Source of the DNA: Seriola aureovittata
Lineage: Eukaryota; Chordata; Actinopteri; Carangiformes; Carangidae
NCBI RefSeq assembly: GCF_021018895.1
Contig: NC_079386.1
Coordinates: forward strand, 2,895,835 to 2,959,834
Length of the DNA: 64,000 bases
Reading direction: 5' to 3'
Position 1 is the stretch's first letter; every line of letters starts with the position of its first letter. The position numbers and the translations under genes are program-made. The notes beneath the pieces are model-generated. The model saw nothing but the letters and a program-made list of their open reading frames with translations, did not search any database and was not told the origin of the DNA. Below are positions 10,151-22,903 of the stretch, one piece after another.

Positions 10151-12764
10151 GGATGAGATATCTGATACCTTAAAGATTTGTCAGTGTTTTCCAAAGCCCG
10201 TCCACCACCGACACATTAAAAGCTGTTCACAGGATCCTCAACAACAACAAGTGCTGCAACACCATCTAACCCACCTGCTGCTGTTTAGTAATTAGCTAAT
10301 TCAATGTCAGTTCACAGTGGGGTGCCGGTGTCAGTGTCTTGTTCAGCTTTTCCTCTGTGTTGTGTGCTGCCAGTGGCCAAATAGTCTTCATTTGAAGACA
10401 CTCACTTTTTAATTCCCTCAGTCAAGCAACACTAAATTAATTAATTCACACCAAACGGCACATTTAAAATCTGGGCTTTTCTGTTTTTTTACACGTCTCA
10501 TGAGCGGAGGCTGTTTTTGCAAATGCCATAAGCCCTTAATAATTTTTAATAATAATCCTGTTAATCTTTTTAAATGTGTTTTTTTTTTTGCAATTTTTGG
10601 GGGAGGTTGTGTATCTTTTTACTTGATTTTTAGTTGTTCCACATAAAGATGTTTTTCCTACTTTACAGCCTTTGAATGTTTTTAGTTTTGTCATTAACCA
10701 TGTTTTTCTTTTCTTGCCATCTACTGTGTGAAGCTGTTTATCTCAGCCCCGAGCAGCAGCATACAACTGTCCTCACAGATACAAATATGGTTGTATTGAC
10801 TTGAATTAAACTGAATGACTGGACAGAAATAATAGTTATACATTTTCCTGTTCAAAATAAAAAAAACAAAAAACAAAGAAGAAGATGGACTAAGCTCTTG
10901 TGGTGAGTCTTTCACCAGGTGAGCTGCCAGGTGATCCCACGCTATTCTAATGATGTTATCCAACGCCGTCTGGTGTTGTTGTTTTGACTGAGAGACGCCT
11001 AGAGGCAGAAGTTACACAGGAAGCGTTTGAGGAAGTGCTAGTGTGTTGGCACACTGACCTGGACCAATACATTTTACTTTTAAAGAGCACCACTAACTTC
11101 ATCACGGTATTGCAATCGAAGAAGTTGCAGAAGTGAACACCAGCGTGTGTTAGCACAAGGTGACATCGCTGTCAGTTACAAGTGAGAAAGTGTACAGAAC
11201 CCATTAGTGATGGTCAGAGGTGAGTGAAACACTGACTTTTAATCCTGGCATTAAGTTTCTCTTCATAGGGACGGGCTGCGGTGACCTCATAGCACAGATC
11301 TAATCGTGCACCTCTGCGGCTGTACAGGACCTTTCAGAGTGTCTTTCGAATGTTGGCAGGAGTGTTTGGCCGCGGAAGTCACCTTTAAAACATTTATCAT
11401 CTTCAGAAAAGCCAATGGGGTAATGAATAAAGATCCTCTTTAGGGCAGGAAGCAGTGGGAAACACCAGAGGCACAAGGCTGCAGATTGGCTCAACAATGG
11501 TCTCATTTATTTGAGGTAATTGTACTAATTCATCAGAGTTAACGTACCATTAATGTGTTTATGCGTATAAATGATCGCACCCTCATGGAATATAGGCAAT
11601 ACTGAAAGAAATTTAACATTCTTGATACCTACACTAATTACTTCCTATTTGATTTTTATCGCTCTCCAGTCGCTGCACTTCTTGTTCTCGCTCTTGGTTT
11701 GGCAGCGAATCAAATTACAGCTTTGAGCTGAAAGTGAGACTGAGACGGAGAGAGAAAAAGCAAAGCTGTAACAAAGATAAGTTGGACTGGACAGAAGAAT
11801 ATTGGATTATAACACGCGAACGCATAAAGGGACTTTATAGGTCAAGCCCATTGGAAAGTCAAGTAGATTTCTGTAATGTGAGCTCATTAAAGGCAAAGTG
11901 AGTTTAACTCCAGGCTGGAGAATTGGCCCCACAGGTATGGGGGCTCTGCAGGGACACACAGGGCAAGCTGAGCCTCAGGGGACCAAAAAGATGATAGAAT
12001 GAACTATTATGTCCTGGCTCGTCCTTCTGCATTGTACCGACACCCTAAACCCTACACACTACAGACACACAAACTGCCATGCACACACATAAATCAGCAT
12101 CATTAAATCGACCCCCTGCTACTTCTTCCCAAACAAGGGAAACCCCGAGAGCAGTGCGCGGTAAAGATCTCACATCAATTAACATGGAGGCAGGCGTGTA
12201 GGGTGAAGTGAGGGACAGAACTGTATCACTCACATCAAAGAGAAGATTCATGATCTGCAACGCACCCCTGCCTCAAAACATATTCTATGTGTGTGTATGG
12301 TATATCGCAGCAGAATCGACTGATGAATGCTTTGCATCGTTTAGAGTGGGCTGTATATAACAGGCTTGTTATGAGTCAATATATCACACATCTGCAATAA
12401 ATGAACTGGTTTACAGTGCGGCATGTTTCTGCATTTGTTCAGTGTCGGTTCTCGTCCACTGCAAAGAGTGTGTAGTTTGGTAGAAAGGCAGACGGATAAT
12501 CAATAATCAGATTGAGTTAAAATCTTAAAATGCCTTAAGATTGTGCAACAAAACTGATCACGACACACTCGGCACCTGTGTGTGTGTTTACTCAGTTGCA
12601 ACTGGAAATATGAGTAGAGTCACTAAAAAGGGGTGAGATATTGTTCCAGTTTTAAGCAGCTTCATTTAAAACCACAGTCAGTCATGTTTTACTGATGTGA
12701 CTCCAGGGACTCTGTTTTTGGCAGAATCGCAACAGCAGGGCCAGTCCTATAATCTGGAATGTCG

Positions 12765-12792
12765 CTGACTGACTGACTGACTGACTGACTGA
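12765..12792 (+). repeat. (CTGA)7 tetranucleotide microsatellite
   Basis: Seven perfect CTGA units. Confidence 0.9.
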
Positions 12793-12990
12793 TATTTCCC
12801 CCACTGGTCGGACGAGTGCCGAGCTGCAGTCTACCAAGCTGCTTTGGTTTCCCTGCTGCTCAGGAACTGCAGGGAAGAGGAGAAGCACTTCCAATACACT
12901 GAGCCTCGCCTCCATTACAGCGAATAAACTACCTACATTACATGTATCATTATTACTAAAGGAGGCAGAGGAATAACCAAACATAAGACA

Positions 12991-13032
12991 CAGAGAGCAG
13001 AGAGAGCAGGAGAGAGAGAGGGAGAGAGAGAA
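12991..13032 (+). repeat. Interrupted (AG)n tract
   Basis: Purine-only AG repeat with single-base interruptions. Confidence 0.85.
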
Positions 13033-13038
13033 GTCGTC

Positions 13039-13076
13039 ACTAACGAGGCTTCGTACTAACGAGGCTTCGTACTAAC
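13039..13076 (+). repeat. 16-bp minisatellite, about 2.4 copies
   Basis: The unit actaacgaggcttcgt is present twice in perfect tandem, followed by actaac. Confidence 0.9.
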
Positions 13077-13239
13077 TACAACTCTACATATCAAACAGAG
13101 GGAGTCAGACATAAAGACCTGCCTCTACTAAAAGTCGGTTACTTTCTGGAGTTGAAGTAAATAAAGACTAAACTATTGTGGATCCAGACGGAGGCTGTGC
13201 TCCGTGAGAGAGACTGAATAACAAAGATAGTCTGACTCG

Positions 13240-13345
13240 GGTCCCGGTGGCTCACCTGGTGGCCCAGGTACGAGCCCGGCTTGTGGCCCTTTTCTGCATG
13301 TCATCCTCTATCGCTCTCTCACATTATGTAAGTAAAGTAAGTAAG
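13240..13345 (+). mobile_element. tRNA-derived SINE fragment
   Basis: The stretch reads gtcccggtggctcacctggt, then gcccggcttgtggccctttt, then ctgcatgtcatcctctatcg. This is the characteristic body of a common fish tRNA-SINE (B-box remnant, 'gtggccctttgctgcatgtca' core, then pyrimidine-rich tail). The internal promoter is degraded. A second, opposite-strand copy of the same type is at 26222-26403. Confidence 0.65.
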
Positions 13346-13519
13346 TAAATCCAGCTGAAATCACAGCTGAGTCTTTGTCTTTCATTTATGGCTTTGGTGA
13401 TTTTGTCAGACGACGTCTCAGTTATAAAATAAGGATTTGACCAGAGGAGATCCAGACTTGTACTAGATTTAGACTTAGTCTTGTTTCATCTTACGAACAC
13501 TGATTGTGTCTCAATGCAC

Positions 13520-13745
13520 TTATGTATAGTACTTTTCTTATCTTATTGACCACTGAAAGCGCTTTAGAGCACATACCACATTCACCCATTCAAACACACA
13601 TGCGGCCAATTCAACTATATCACATCCGTATACACTCATAACTCATAACAGCCCTCAGGGGCAGCTTGGGATTCAATATCTTGCCCAAGGACACTTCAAC
13701 ATGTGGAGGAGGAGCTGGGAATTGAACCACCGACCACTAGCTACA
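13520..13745 (-). mobile_element. tRNA-derived SINE with LINE-like tail
   Basis: On the minus strand it starts with a tRNA B-box-like ggttcaattcccagc, continues with agtgtccttgggcaagatat, and ends with a tail reading gctctaaagcgctttcagtg and agaaaagtactata. Head-to-tail order and the 'ccttgggcaagata' core match a widespread fish SINE class. Its 3' end resembles a LINE tail, as expected for elements mobilised by a partner LINE. Confidence 0.65.
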
Positions 13746-14879
13746 GCTGTCTGGGGCTGATGTGTGAGCAGTGACAAAACTGAGAAAAAACTGATGCTGC
13801 TGTGCCGCTTTTGCTACATGACCCGTGTTGGCAGTTGTGAGGTGCAGAAAGAAGAAGTTGGGTATTGTCTTTATTCAAATTGTGCAGATGAGTCTTTACA
13901 TGAAGATAAAAAAAGAGCAACCACTGCTCCCTGCTCCCTCAGTCACAGCTGAGTGATTGATGAGACGAGAACACACTGGTCGTGATGCGTTTCCACTTGT
14001 AGACATGTGATCTGTGTTCTCTGGTGTCTTAATTGAAAGGGGGCATCTGGGATTTGTTGTAGTAGTTCACATGCTGTTAAACTCCGATTACATGCTATGC
14101 TGTTGGGTTTCCCCACTTTACTGCCTTTAGTGATCAGACAACAAAAGCAGTAATTAAGTGATTGCAAACATGAATACTGCCTGTTGTTTGCAAAGGCTCG
14201 CCAACCATGAAATGAGCCCCAGAGAAGCTATCGGTGCTTCCAGCTTGAAAAACAGCCATAGCAACATTTGGTGTTGCTGATAAAATACTGATTGATTTGA
14301 TTCTGCCTTGATGGGTATAGAGAAGGAGCCTTTTGTGTGTCTCAATGATATTGTGAAGAAGGAGAATTTTGTGTCTTGTGTATAAATCCTCTGTCACACG
14401 CATAAGTAAGATTTATATGGTGCCATCACAGTGGGATAAACAAAGCGAAAAGATGCATAGCGCACCAGCGGGGCTGTCCGCCTGAGAGAACACGTTTCCC
14501 AGCAAAGAAAATAAATTCCTGGACAGATATCAAAGGGGAACTGTACACTGCGGAGCTGTGTGCTGGTGGGAGTTGTTTGCAGTGCTGCGTGGGGCATCAG
14601 GCTGCATCTCAGCAGGGACTGAAGTCTGGACAGACATAGCAGCACATTTATTATACAACAAGGTCTCCTGGAAGCAGTTCTCAACTTCCTTTTCTTTATA
14701 CTTGATACTTCCTGTTTCTCACACACTGTTACATTATATACAGTCCAGTTGATTTAAAATGCATTCTTTACAGTAAAGTTGTCTGTTTATGCTAGCACGG
14801 TATTTGCAATATGGAATTGTGTTTAAACCACCATAACTTTTACAAAAAGGTGTTTTTTCTCAACACTGCTCATCTGCAA
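13746..14879. other. Non-coding stretch
   Basis: Nothing recognised. Several overlapping minus-strand frames up to 110 codons at 14134-14726 share no motif with any family I know. Confidence 0.55.
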
Positions 14880-15330
14880 ATACTAAAGGCGCCATTACTG
14901 ACTGGTAACTGCTAAGCTAAAGAATATAGCAGATCTGAACAGTATGTATTTTTAAGAACCAAAAACCAGTTCGGTGTAATTTTACATCTCCTCTCTCAGG
15001 CTTCTCTCTGGAGCTCTGGTAACAACAGATCAGTGAGTCAATCAGAAGAGAGGAAGCTCTGAGCCTCTCTTCTGATTGGCTGACTGTTTTTCTCAGTAAT
15101 CTAATAAAAAGGTAGGAGATTTCAGGTAAACATTCAGAGAAACCAAATGAAGGTTGGATGGTGGGTCCAGGTGGGCGGGGCTTGGGGCTCAGTTTGTGAA
15201 TACAGGCTGTGTGCATTTCTCTGTGGACTGAGGCTTTGATACTTTCACAGTATTAATATAGAACCTAGACCTGCTTTATGATCAAACAACACATGGACAT
15301 ATACCTTTATACTATAGTGGGCCTTTAAAG
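14880..15330. repeat. Probable interspersed repeat around the 15-kb hairpin
   Basis: The right edge ctatagtgggcctttaaag and the body word gtgggcggggcttggggctc are of a type I have seen repeatedly in fish non-autonomous elements. No terminal inverted repeat was confirmed. Tentative. Confidence 0.3.
15031..15086. repeat. Imperfect 23-bp inverted repeat (hairpin)
   Basis: Left arm 15031-15053 (cagtgagtcaatcagaagag then agg) pairs with right arm 15064-15086 with two mismatches and a 10-nt loop. It lies inside a longer AT/GC-mixed stretch (about 14880-15330) that reads like a dispersed fish element with gggcggggcttgg and actatagtgggcctttaaag near its end. Confidence 0.8.
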
Positions 15331-16124
15331 CAAATATTTAATTAATTTTATATTAACCAGGTTAAACACTTTTTTCTATTGTGAACATTTTTTATTCTTT
15401 TCATCATCTTAGAAAAAAACATCTGCTGTTATATTACATACCCTTCATTTCATACTTTTAGACTGATGATTGAAAATCCACTTAATTTCTGTTATATTTT
15501 TCATTTGAATTATCATACAGCTATGTGATGCAAATATTTAATTACCTCGCAAACTTTATCTCAAAATGTGACTTCTTTTAGTATGGAATATCTGGCTTTT
15601 AACTCAGCTTTGTGACGAAAAACTTCTACACCAATACTTTACAGTATGAAAGAAAGAATATGAGTGACATGAAAGAACAATGTTAGGCGAAAATATAAAA
15701 CTAAGTGCTTCAAAAGACACTAACACACTATCAAAGTGGTTCATCATCAAGTCAAATCTAATATATTCTTGCCTAAACAAAGTAAAGTTCTCTCAACTAA
15801 GTCTGTCAGACGGCAAGTAGGACATGGTTTGAATCTGTTTAATCAGCTTTTTTCAGTCCATTTAAAATCAAGAATATGAGGCAATTAAAAGCAATATAAA
15901 ATGTCTGAGAGCTGATTGCTCTGAATTATTGATTTGTGTGGCTTTCGGGGAGCAGCGAGTGTCTGAGCTGTGAGGTGGAGAGGATCAGAGGGCTGTCTTG
16001 CTTTGCTCTGTTGTTAGTTCTGCCAGTCATCCTCATAGCGCTCATTCATCTCCATTGAATATGCTGTCACCGTTCTATCCTTGTTCACACAGCATATCCC
16101 TGAGCTCATTACCCTGCCAGCACG

Positions 16125-16170
<46 letters not shown>

Positions 16171-17648
16171 GACACACACGCACGCACGCAAGGCCCAGAT
16201 GCACCGATGCATTAAAAAAAAGCATACTTTTGTTTCATTATTAATTTTTTTTTATTTATTCATAGCATCAATAAAACATGGCGATGGGTCTGGAGACTGA
16301 TGGAGCGATTCTGAATCAAATGAAGATCAACCAAGTGGTTTTGAAGGAGATCACACCTCACACAAATTGCCTGGTGTTTTGTTCACACCACCTGGGTTAC
16401 TATCGCAGCAGATCATGATAGGCAAAGCGAATCACAGAATATCTTTTCATATGGTGATTTTTTTACTCATTGGTAGCAAAGTCTCATGCTGAATAACAAG
16501 GCCGTGGATATTGATAATTCAGCCTTTCACAGTAAAAGCAGGGCTGGGTGAACCACAGCCCGGGACGTGCATGAGGAGAACTGAGCTGAATTCCATTTTG
16601 ATTTCTCCATAAAAATGATTGAACGGATGAAAACCAAGTGTATTCAGTGTGAGATCCTGATTTAGTCTAACAGACTGAGACAGATCTGATTTAATGAAAC
16701 CTCCTATGTCGACCAAGAGGGGCCAAAGGGCCAAATGGATTGATCTGACCTGTCAGACGATAACTGAGGAAAAAGAAACATGAATATTATCTCCACTTAC
16801 AGTCCACGTTTATGTCTTGTGAAGGCAGCTATTTCACTCCACGTCTAGTAAGTCTGACAATTCGAGGCAAGTTCAAAGTGTGTGAAATCCATCGTGCTGT
16901 TGACAAGTGTCTCCACTGGTAAGAAGTAGATGTCAATTTGACATTTCTGCTCCTCGCCTGACGGCACATTTGATAAAACTGTAAGTCAGTGGTAGCAGTG
17001 TTTGACAGCTCTTCTTGATTTGCAACCATGTGCCATTTCAACTGATGCTTAATATTACAAATATGATACGTATATATTATATTGGAATACCATTCGGAAA
17101 GAATATCAAGAAATGTGATGTTCTGTAACGGCAGCTTGATCTGTCCCCTGAGTTTATGAGGCTTAATCTGAGTTTAAATTCATCTTTTGAGTAATTGATA
17201 TAAAACATTTACAAAAGGACGTACAAGGTTAACATGTTTTTGTTTTGCGATACAACAGAGAAAAAGCTTTCAGGTCAGTGGCGTCATCTTTAAAGAGAGA
17301 CTGTGTAACATTTGACAGAAGAAATGATGTTGAATTCATGAACAATGAATCACACCGTTGCTCAGTTCAGGTCACTTACAAGTTTTACTGCTGCAGCCTT
17401 ACACGGTCTGGTATGAAGCTATCACTGTGTTACTGACATTACTGAGTCATTTCACTGGAATTTTGACTGGCTGTGCTGAGGTAACATTACACTGCAGCAT
17501 GTCACAAATAAACACCTCAGTGGTTTCATCACAAGCCAATCTGTTAATGTAACGGTCGCCTAACAAAAGTTACATAGAGAGTTTCCACAAAACATAAAAC
17601 TGTATACACAGTCTGCCATATTTAATCTTTACAGCATATCGTTTCTTC
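15331..17648. other. Non-coding, AT-rich in its first 600 bases
   Basis: No gene. 15331-15760 is strongly AT-rich without clear repeat structure. The only marked feature is the CA microsatellite at 16121-16192. Confidence 0.6.
16121..16192 (+). repeat. (CA)n microsatellite with CG-containing flanks
   Basis: A long CA core bordered on both sides by cacgcacgca, giving an almost symmetric compound repeat. Confidence 0.95.
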
Positions 17649-18120
17649 AGTTAGCAAACAGCAGTAATACAGTTCTGTCCCTCTTTTATTTAACTCGTCT
17701 ACACTAACTGGAAATGATAATGAGATATATATAGATATATATCTATATATATCTATATATCTATATGTATATATCTATATATATATATATAGATATATGT
17801 ATATCAAACATGTGAACAATAGACTGTACATAAGATAGCCTCTGTGACATCACCCACAGGATTCTGACGCCCTCAATTCTGCATAACTTTAGTCCTTAAT
17901 CAAATGTAAACAGCTGAGTCATATAAACAGTCATCATGAAGGAGGAAATTATTTCTAGAGAGCAAAACTGTTTTTGTACCAGGCTGTAAACATGTTTATT
18001 TCTGCTGTAAAGTTGGACATTTTAACATGGGAGTCTATGGGGACTGACTCACTGTTGGAGACAGACTCTAGTGGTCATTAGAGGAACTGCAGGTTTTGGT
18101 TCTTCAGTGTTGCCGCTTGG
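17649..18120 (+). repeat. Dispersed repeat family A, copy 1
   Basis: This shares long blocks with 27392-27968 in the same orientation: agttctgtccctctttta near the start, ctgagtcatataaacagt, then ccaggctgtaaacatgttta, aaagttggacattttaacat and gactctagtggtcattagag. Relative to copy 2 it lacks about 100 bp of middle sequence and has gained an AT-rich microsatellite at 17723-17805. It is probably a non-autonomous transposon; no ORF or clear terminal repeat was seen. Confidence 0.8.
17723..17805. repeat. AT-rich (ATATCT/ATAGAT) microsatellite with palindromic character
   Basis: Alternating tatatatc and gatatata units; each strand can fold back on itself. It lies within family A copy 1 and has no counterpart in copy 2, so it expanded after insertion. 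Confidence 0.9.
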
Positions 18121-18730
18121 TTTGACCAAGGTCAGAGTTACTATGTAGTATTGATGGGTCACATGAAAAGTATGTGATCAAATGTTCAAGCCTTAGGTGA
18201 GCAGACTGAAGTGAGACACAACCGTGAGTCCATTCTCATTGTGTGTCCCCAGTCTCAAACTGTAAACCTGCAGCTGGTTACGCAACATGTAGGGATGTGT
18301 GTGTGCGCTCAGTCACTAGGCAGTGAGGCAAGCAGTGGTTTCCAGAAAATACATCCAGTCTCAGCTCCACTGTGTATTAAAACTGGGGTAGGCATAGACT
18401 TTGAAAAGAGCCGCCCTGGTGCAGCTCTCCCCTCACGGGAACATGCAGCACGAGCAGCACAGCAGCTGCGAGCCCTTGGCTTCGGTTAGCAGAAGGCCAA
18501 ACTATTAGCAACATTCAACACAGCCACTAGCTTCGGTGTAATGAAGCTTTAATTCAATGTAGCTTAGCTCTCTGCACTTTCCAAGTTGCTGGTACAACAC
18601 AGTACAACCCTAACCCCAACTCTCACCCCATTAAGACACACTGCAGTCACACAAAAGAGACACTAATAAACTCAGAGACAGATACAGTATATCATCTTTA
18701 TCTCTCTCTGCCAACAACCCCCCCCCCCCA

Positions 18731-18770
<40 letters not shown>

Positions 18771-20863
18771 CACACACACACACAGATTCACACTTGCAAA
18801 TTAACACTCTTCTGCTGTTTATCAACAGATTCAATTAAAGCGGTGGAGGCGAAGTGATCAGACTCCGCAGGACGGCATTTTAAACGGCCGCAAAACAAAT
18901 GAGGTGAGGTTCAGACACTGACATTTAAATGAGAGTAATGAGGCTGCTTGTCATCACCCCTCCTCTGCCAGCCACAGAATACCAGCCACTGCTCTTTTTC
19001 TTTTTTTTACACTTTGTCTCTGTTGTCTTCTCTTTCTATCATTTCCTCTCCTCCCATCACTTCTCAGGATGGCAAATGTTACAGTTTGCGCTGGCAAAAC
19101 GCTCCATCTGCCTCACCTTCCCTCCCCTGCCGTGATGCTCGTTCTTCTTTCATCACGTCGTTCATCATCTTTCAATCCTGGCAGAGGAAATGCAATGTGC
19201 TCCGTCTGGTTTGCAGATCTCAGGCGAAGTCTTCAGAGACTCGGGTTTAGCACAACTCCCCAAACATATGAATCACTGGCTCTTATTTATTTTGCAGTTG
19301 GAAAGCACGGACTACAACAACAGGTCATTTTTGGAATATAATGCAGATGGGACCAATAAAGCCGATGGACTTTAAATCCAGGCGTGCATTTTTGTGAGCC
19401 GGGATCCCGGGACAAACAAAATTAACAACTGTCAAACGCTCCGAGTGATAAAAGACACTTCTCAAGGTGTTCTGGGTTATTGTTATTGAAGAGAGACAAC
19501 CAATCCCATCTGGTCAATTATACCAATCCATTCCTGCTCATGACCAAATTCTTATTTACATCTCCTTGGCAATAATGTAGCTATCAGCTAATGGTCATTG
19601 TTAAAACTTGTTTTGATTGTTACAACCTCGCAACCACCGAGCGACTGACAAGGGCAGAGAAGTTCAGACGCATGGTTTTTTTTTCAGCGGCCAATCAGTT
19701 CTCACCTGCAGCTTATATTTTAGCAAGAGCCGGGCTGAGCAGAGCATCATGGGACCTCATTAGCTGGTCGCGGCGGTCGTGCTGGGTGGCGTGCGTGCAC
19801 TTGACATACTGTAAAATCCACCAGTGAAATAAAATAGTGAAACCGGTCGCCAAAAGCAAAATGTACATTCAGATATTCTGAGGTGAAATGTAACGCAACA
19901 TAATCAGTGGAGCAAGGAAACACTGATGAAGAGGAGGTGCTGTAATGACGACGGTCCTCTTCCAGAGATGCACCCTATGCATGAGGAGACGTTCATCAGT
20001 CCACTGACTCTGGTTAATTGGACCGTCTGGCTCTGCCTCACTTCACTTCCATGGCCTCCTTCACCCCGCACCAGGATCACGGATCCCATGTGTTGTGGAA
20101 TACATTAACTAAACTTAAATATAGAAATATCAGATGCTGTTTATATTGGACCTCTTCGAGTATGTCCATTCATATTTGAATTTTTATTACATTTTAGACC
20201 TTAGTTTGTCTTATACTCTCTTGTTTCCCCCTCTCTACCCTCCTGGAGTAAGTTCAGCTAAATTAAATCAAACGGACTGTTTTAATTTGAATATAAAGAA
20301 ATTTATTACACAGTTGGAGAGCCAGACCACTTGGGAGGGAGCCACCATATTTATGAAGTTTCAGTTGTGTTCTCCAGCTCCGGTCACACTTTAATATAAA
20401 AAACAACTTTGTCATAAGACCAACACTTTGGCAGGTTGCCGTCATCAGGGTCGGCCTCCACAAGCTGAAACTAGTTGGTCTCACTGTAAAGTTTTTCTTT
20501 ATAGTTAAGAGTTATAGTTATAGTTAAGAGTTTTTACACCTTCAGACCATACTTCTTGTTTTCATCCTGCTGCCTCCAGCAGAATCCAGGACGGTTACAT
20601 CTTCCAGAGGAAAGGAGGAGAGGCTGGAGATCGCTGGATCTATGGATTATATTTAATTGTTAAATATCATCAGTGTGTGTTGATCAATGTCATCCATGGG
20701 TTCTTAACTTTTTAGGTTTATTAGCTTTTTGGCTGCCTACCTCATCTACTATTACTAAAGGTCTTCAAGGGCCTAAAATTCTGGACCTGATCCGAAACGG
20801 ACAGAAGGACATCCAGAACTGGCTCGACAGGGATCCTGGTTTGTTTCTTGTTTACAGCCCTTA
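18121..20863. other. Non-coding stretch
   Basis: No gene recognised. It holds the poly(C)/(CA)n repeat at 18718-18784. The cluster of overlapping plus-strand frames at 18929-19375 shows no family motif. A short atagttaagagtt duplication lies at about 20503-20530. Confidence 0.6.
18718..18784 (+). repeat. Poly(C) plus (CA)n compound microsatellite
   Basis: About 12 C followed by a (CA)n tract with one ccc interruption. Confidence 0.95.
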
Positions 20864-21100
20864 CAGAAGATATACATGAATTTCACATGTGCCAAAGTCA
20901 CATGACCACACGAGCATGTGATTTTTGCAAATGTGAAATTCAAGATGTGAAAACATGTTAAAATCACATGTGAGATGTGTGAAACACACGTGCTGAACAT
21001 GGGAAACGTGTCGTAATCTGTTAGACCCATGTAAATTCCTATGTGAAACCAGTACACATGTGAAATCACAGACACATTTCACATGTGCTTGTTCATAAGG
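20864..21100. repeat. Cluster of CACATGTG palindromes in a possible MITE
   Basis: Four exact CACATGTG octamers occur at 20884, about 20965, 21055 and 21080, with many near variants (gcatgtgat, acacacgtg, acatgtta) between them. The cluster is bordered by gccctta near 20858 and its reverse complement taagggc near 21096, which could be short terminal inverted repeats of a small DNA element. Each octamer contains an E-box (CANNTG). Confidence 0.55.
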
Positions 21101-21489
21101 GCAATCATCTTGGTTTTCTCTTTATAACTGGATTCTGTGGCTTTGACATTGAAGCCTGATGTTTCAAAATCACTATATTATATAGTGTATAATATTTTTA
21201 CTTTTTAAATAAGAGCTTATATTCCGTTCTTCACTTTATCACAGCTTCGGTCACAGCAGAAGTAGCACACATTTTTAATAATATCAATAATAGAAAGAGG
21301 TCAGAGTGAAGGCACCGAAGCAAATGAAATCAATGCAAGAGAAAGAAACGGAGGTGAAGTCAGATAGATCAGACGGAGAAAAAGTCAAGAGTCATTGAGC
21401 ACAGCCCGTCCTGTTCAGCCTGGACTCTGTATGCACTTCTCTCTCCATCTTTCTCAGCTCATTCTGCAGAGACAGCGAGCGAGCGAGCA

Positions 21490-21577
<88 letters not shown>

Positions 21578-22069
21578 GTATGGAGGCAGCAGGTGTGGGA
21601 GAAACGTTGTTGCACAGCACAGCAACTTGGCCTGTCCCATTGATTTCAGCTCAACAACAAATTGGACCATTCTTCACACCGTCCTGCTGCAGCCCCACTT
21701 GGCTTTTTATTTATTCCCCCGTTCAGCAGAGCTGCCCGCACCACGTATCCAGTCTGGGAAACCACTGACACACACACACAGTCCGGTAAATACAGTACGA
21801 ATGTATAAAACAGTGACACAAATACATTTGTATCACCCAGTCCTGATGCTCACTTAAGATGGATCTCCCTCATCCTTCTACCAATGCGATAACATTTTAC
21901 TTTCCTTAGCACCACTCATAAGTGACCTTCACTAAGCCCCGCCCCCTTTAGTCACTGCTGCTTCGTCTGTCAAGCTGTCTGTTTTCACATTTTATAGCAG
22001 CTCATCAAATCTCTCACAGCTGTTTAAGTTTGTTCAGTAAAGTGTGCAGCTTCTTCTAGCCTTGACACA
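21101..22069. other. Non-coding stretch around (GA)41
   Basis: Only the long GA repeat is notable. Frames across it are Arg-Glu repeats. A GC-box-like gccccgccccc occurs at about 21938. Confidence 0.6.
21493..21575 (+). repeat. (GA)41 microsatellite
   Basis: About 83 bp of uninterrupted GA, preceded by degenerate gagcgagcaagc. One of the longest pure tracts in the window; a pure polypurine strand able to form triplex (H-DNA). Confidence 0.95.
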
Positions 22070-22808
22070 AACTGTCTCTACATTTATTAATTTATTTGTT
22101 TATTTGATCGGGACAATGCATGTTAATGAACATCAGTACAAAATCAACGGTGTAAAGAAGCCGGATTGCAGCAAAAATGCTCATTTTCATCTGTAGTCCC
22201 TATAAGCAGGTGACAAACGAAAAAATGACAAGTCACAATACACTACTGCAAATGTAAAGTACACAAATAAAAAGACAAATATATTTTGCTGCGTACTGAG
22301 TTAAGAGGATCACAGATCTGGTTTGACTTAATATTTATGTGTCTTACAGTTGGGATATGAAGGACTCTCCGTTATTAAAAGTGGTCAGCCATTCCAGTAT
22401 TTACTTCCCTTTACTGACAGTACAGTTTGTCCAATGGGGTGCGCCTCACAGCTGTCACTGCCACTGTCAGCCTTTTGTTTAAAGGTGGTGGGGCAATTGT
22501 CCCAAAGGTGTGTAATCTCTAGTGGTTGTTTTGTGAACATCATACACCAATTGTTATTAGTATTCAATAAGAGACATGATTTAGTAACCAATCGTGCACA
22601 TGGCTCATTCCAGATGTAAGAAGTAAGGAGGCTTCTTGGACGTCTTTAGCACATGTAAGAATTAGGGAATCATCAGCTTACATTTGAAAGTTCATATCTG
22701 GACATGCATTGGGTAAGTCATTGATATAAAGTGTAAATAATATTGGTCCAAGAATAAACCTTGAGGGACTACAACAGGACAGTCAGGGTATGGGGATCTG
22801 GTGCCATC

Positions 22809-22903
<95 letters not shown>

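Larger units (their letters stand above)
10151..13239. other. Non-coding stretch
   Basis: No gene recognised. AT-rich around 10440-10700 with short poly(T) runs. From 12690 it carries the (CTGA)7, (AG)n and 16-bp tandem repeats listed. A 100-codon minus-strand frame at 12682-12984 spans the CTGA repeat and is not a gene. Confidence 0.6.

Noticed and set aside
12682..12984. 100-codon minus-strand frame with Ser-Gln-Ser-Val repeats
   Set aside because: The SVSQSVSQS segment is translated (CTGA)7 microsatellite.
21392..21670. Ser-Leu or Arg-Glu repeat frames
   Set aside because: Translated (GA)41 microsatellite.
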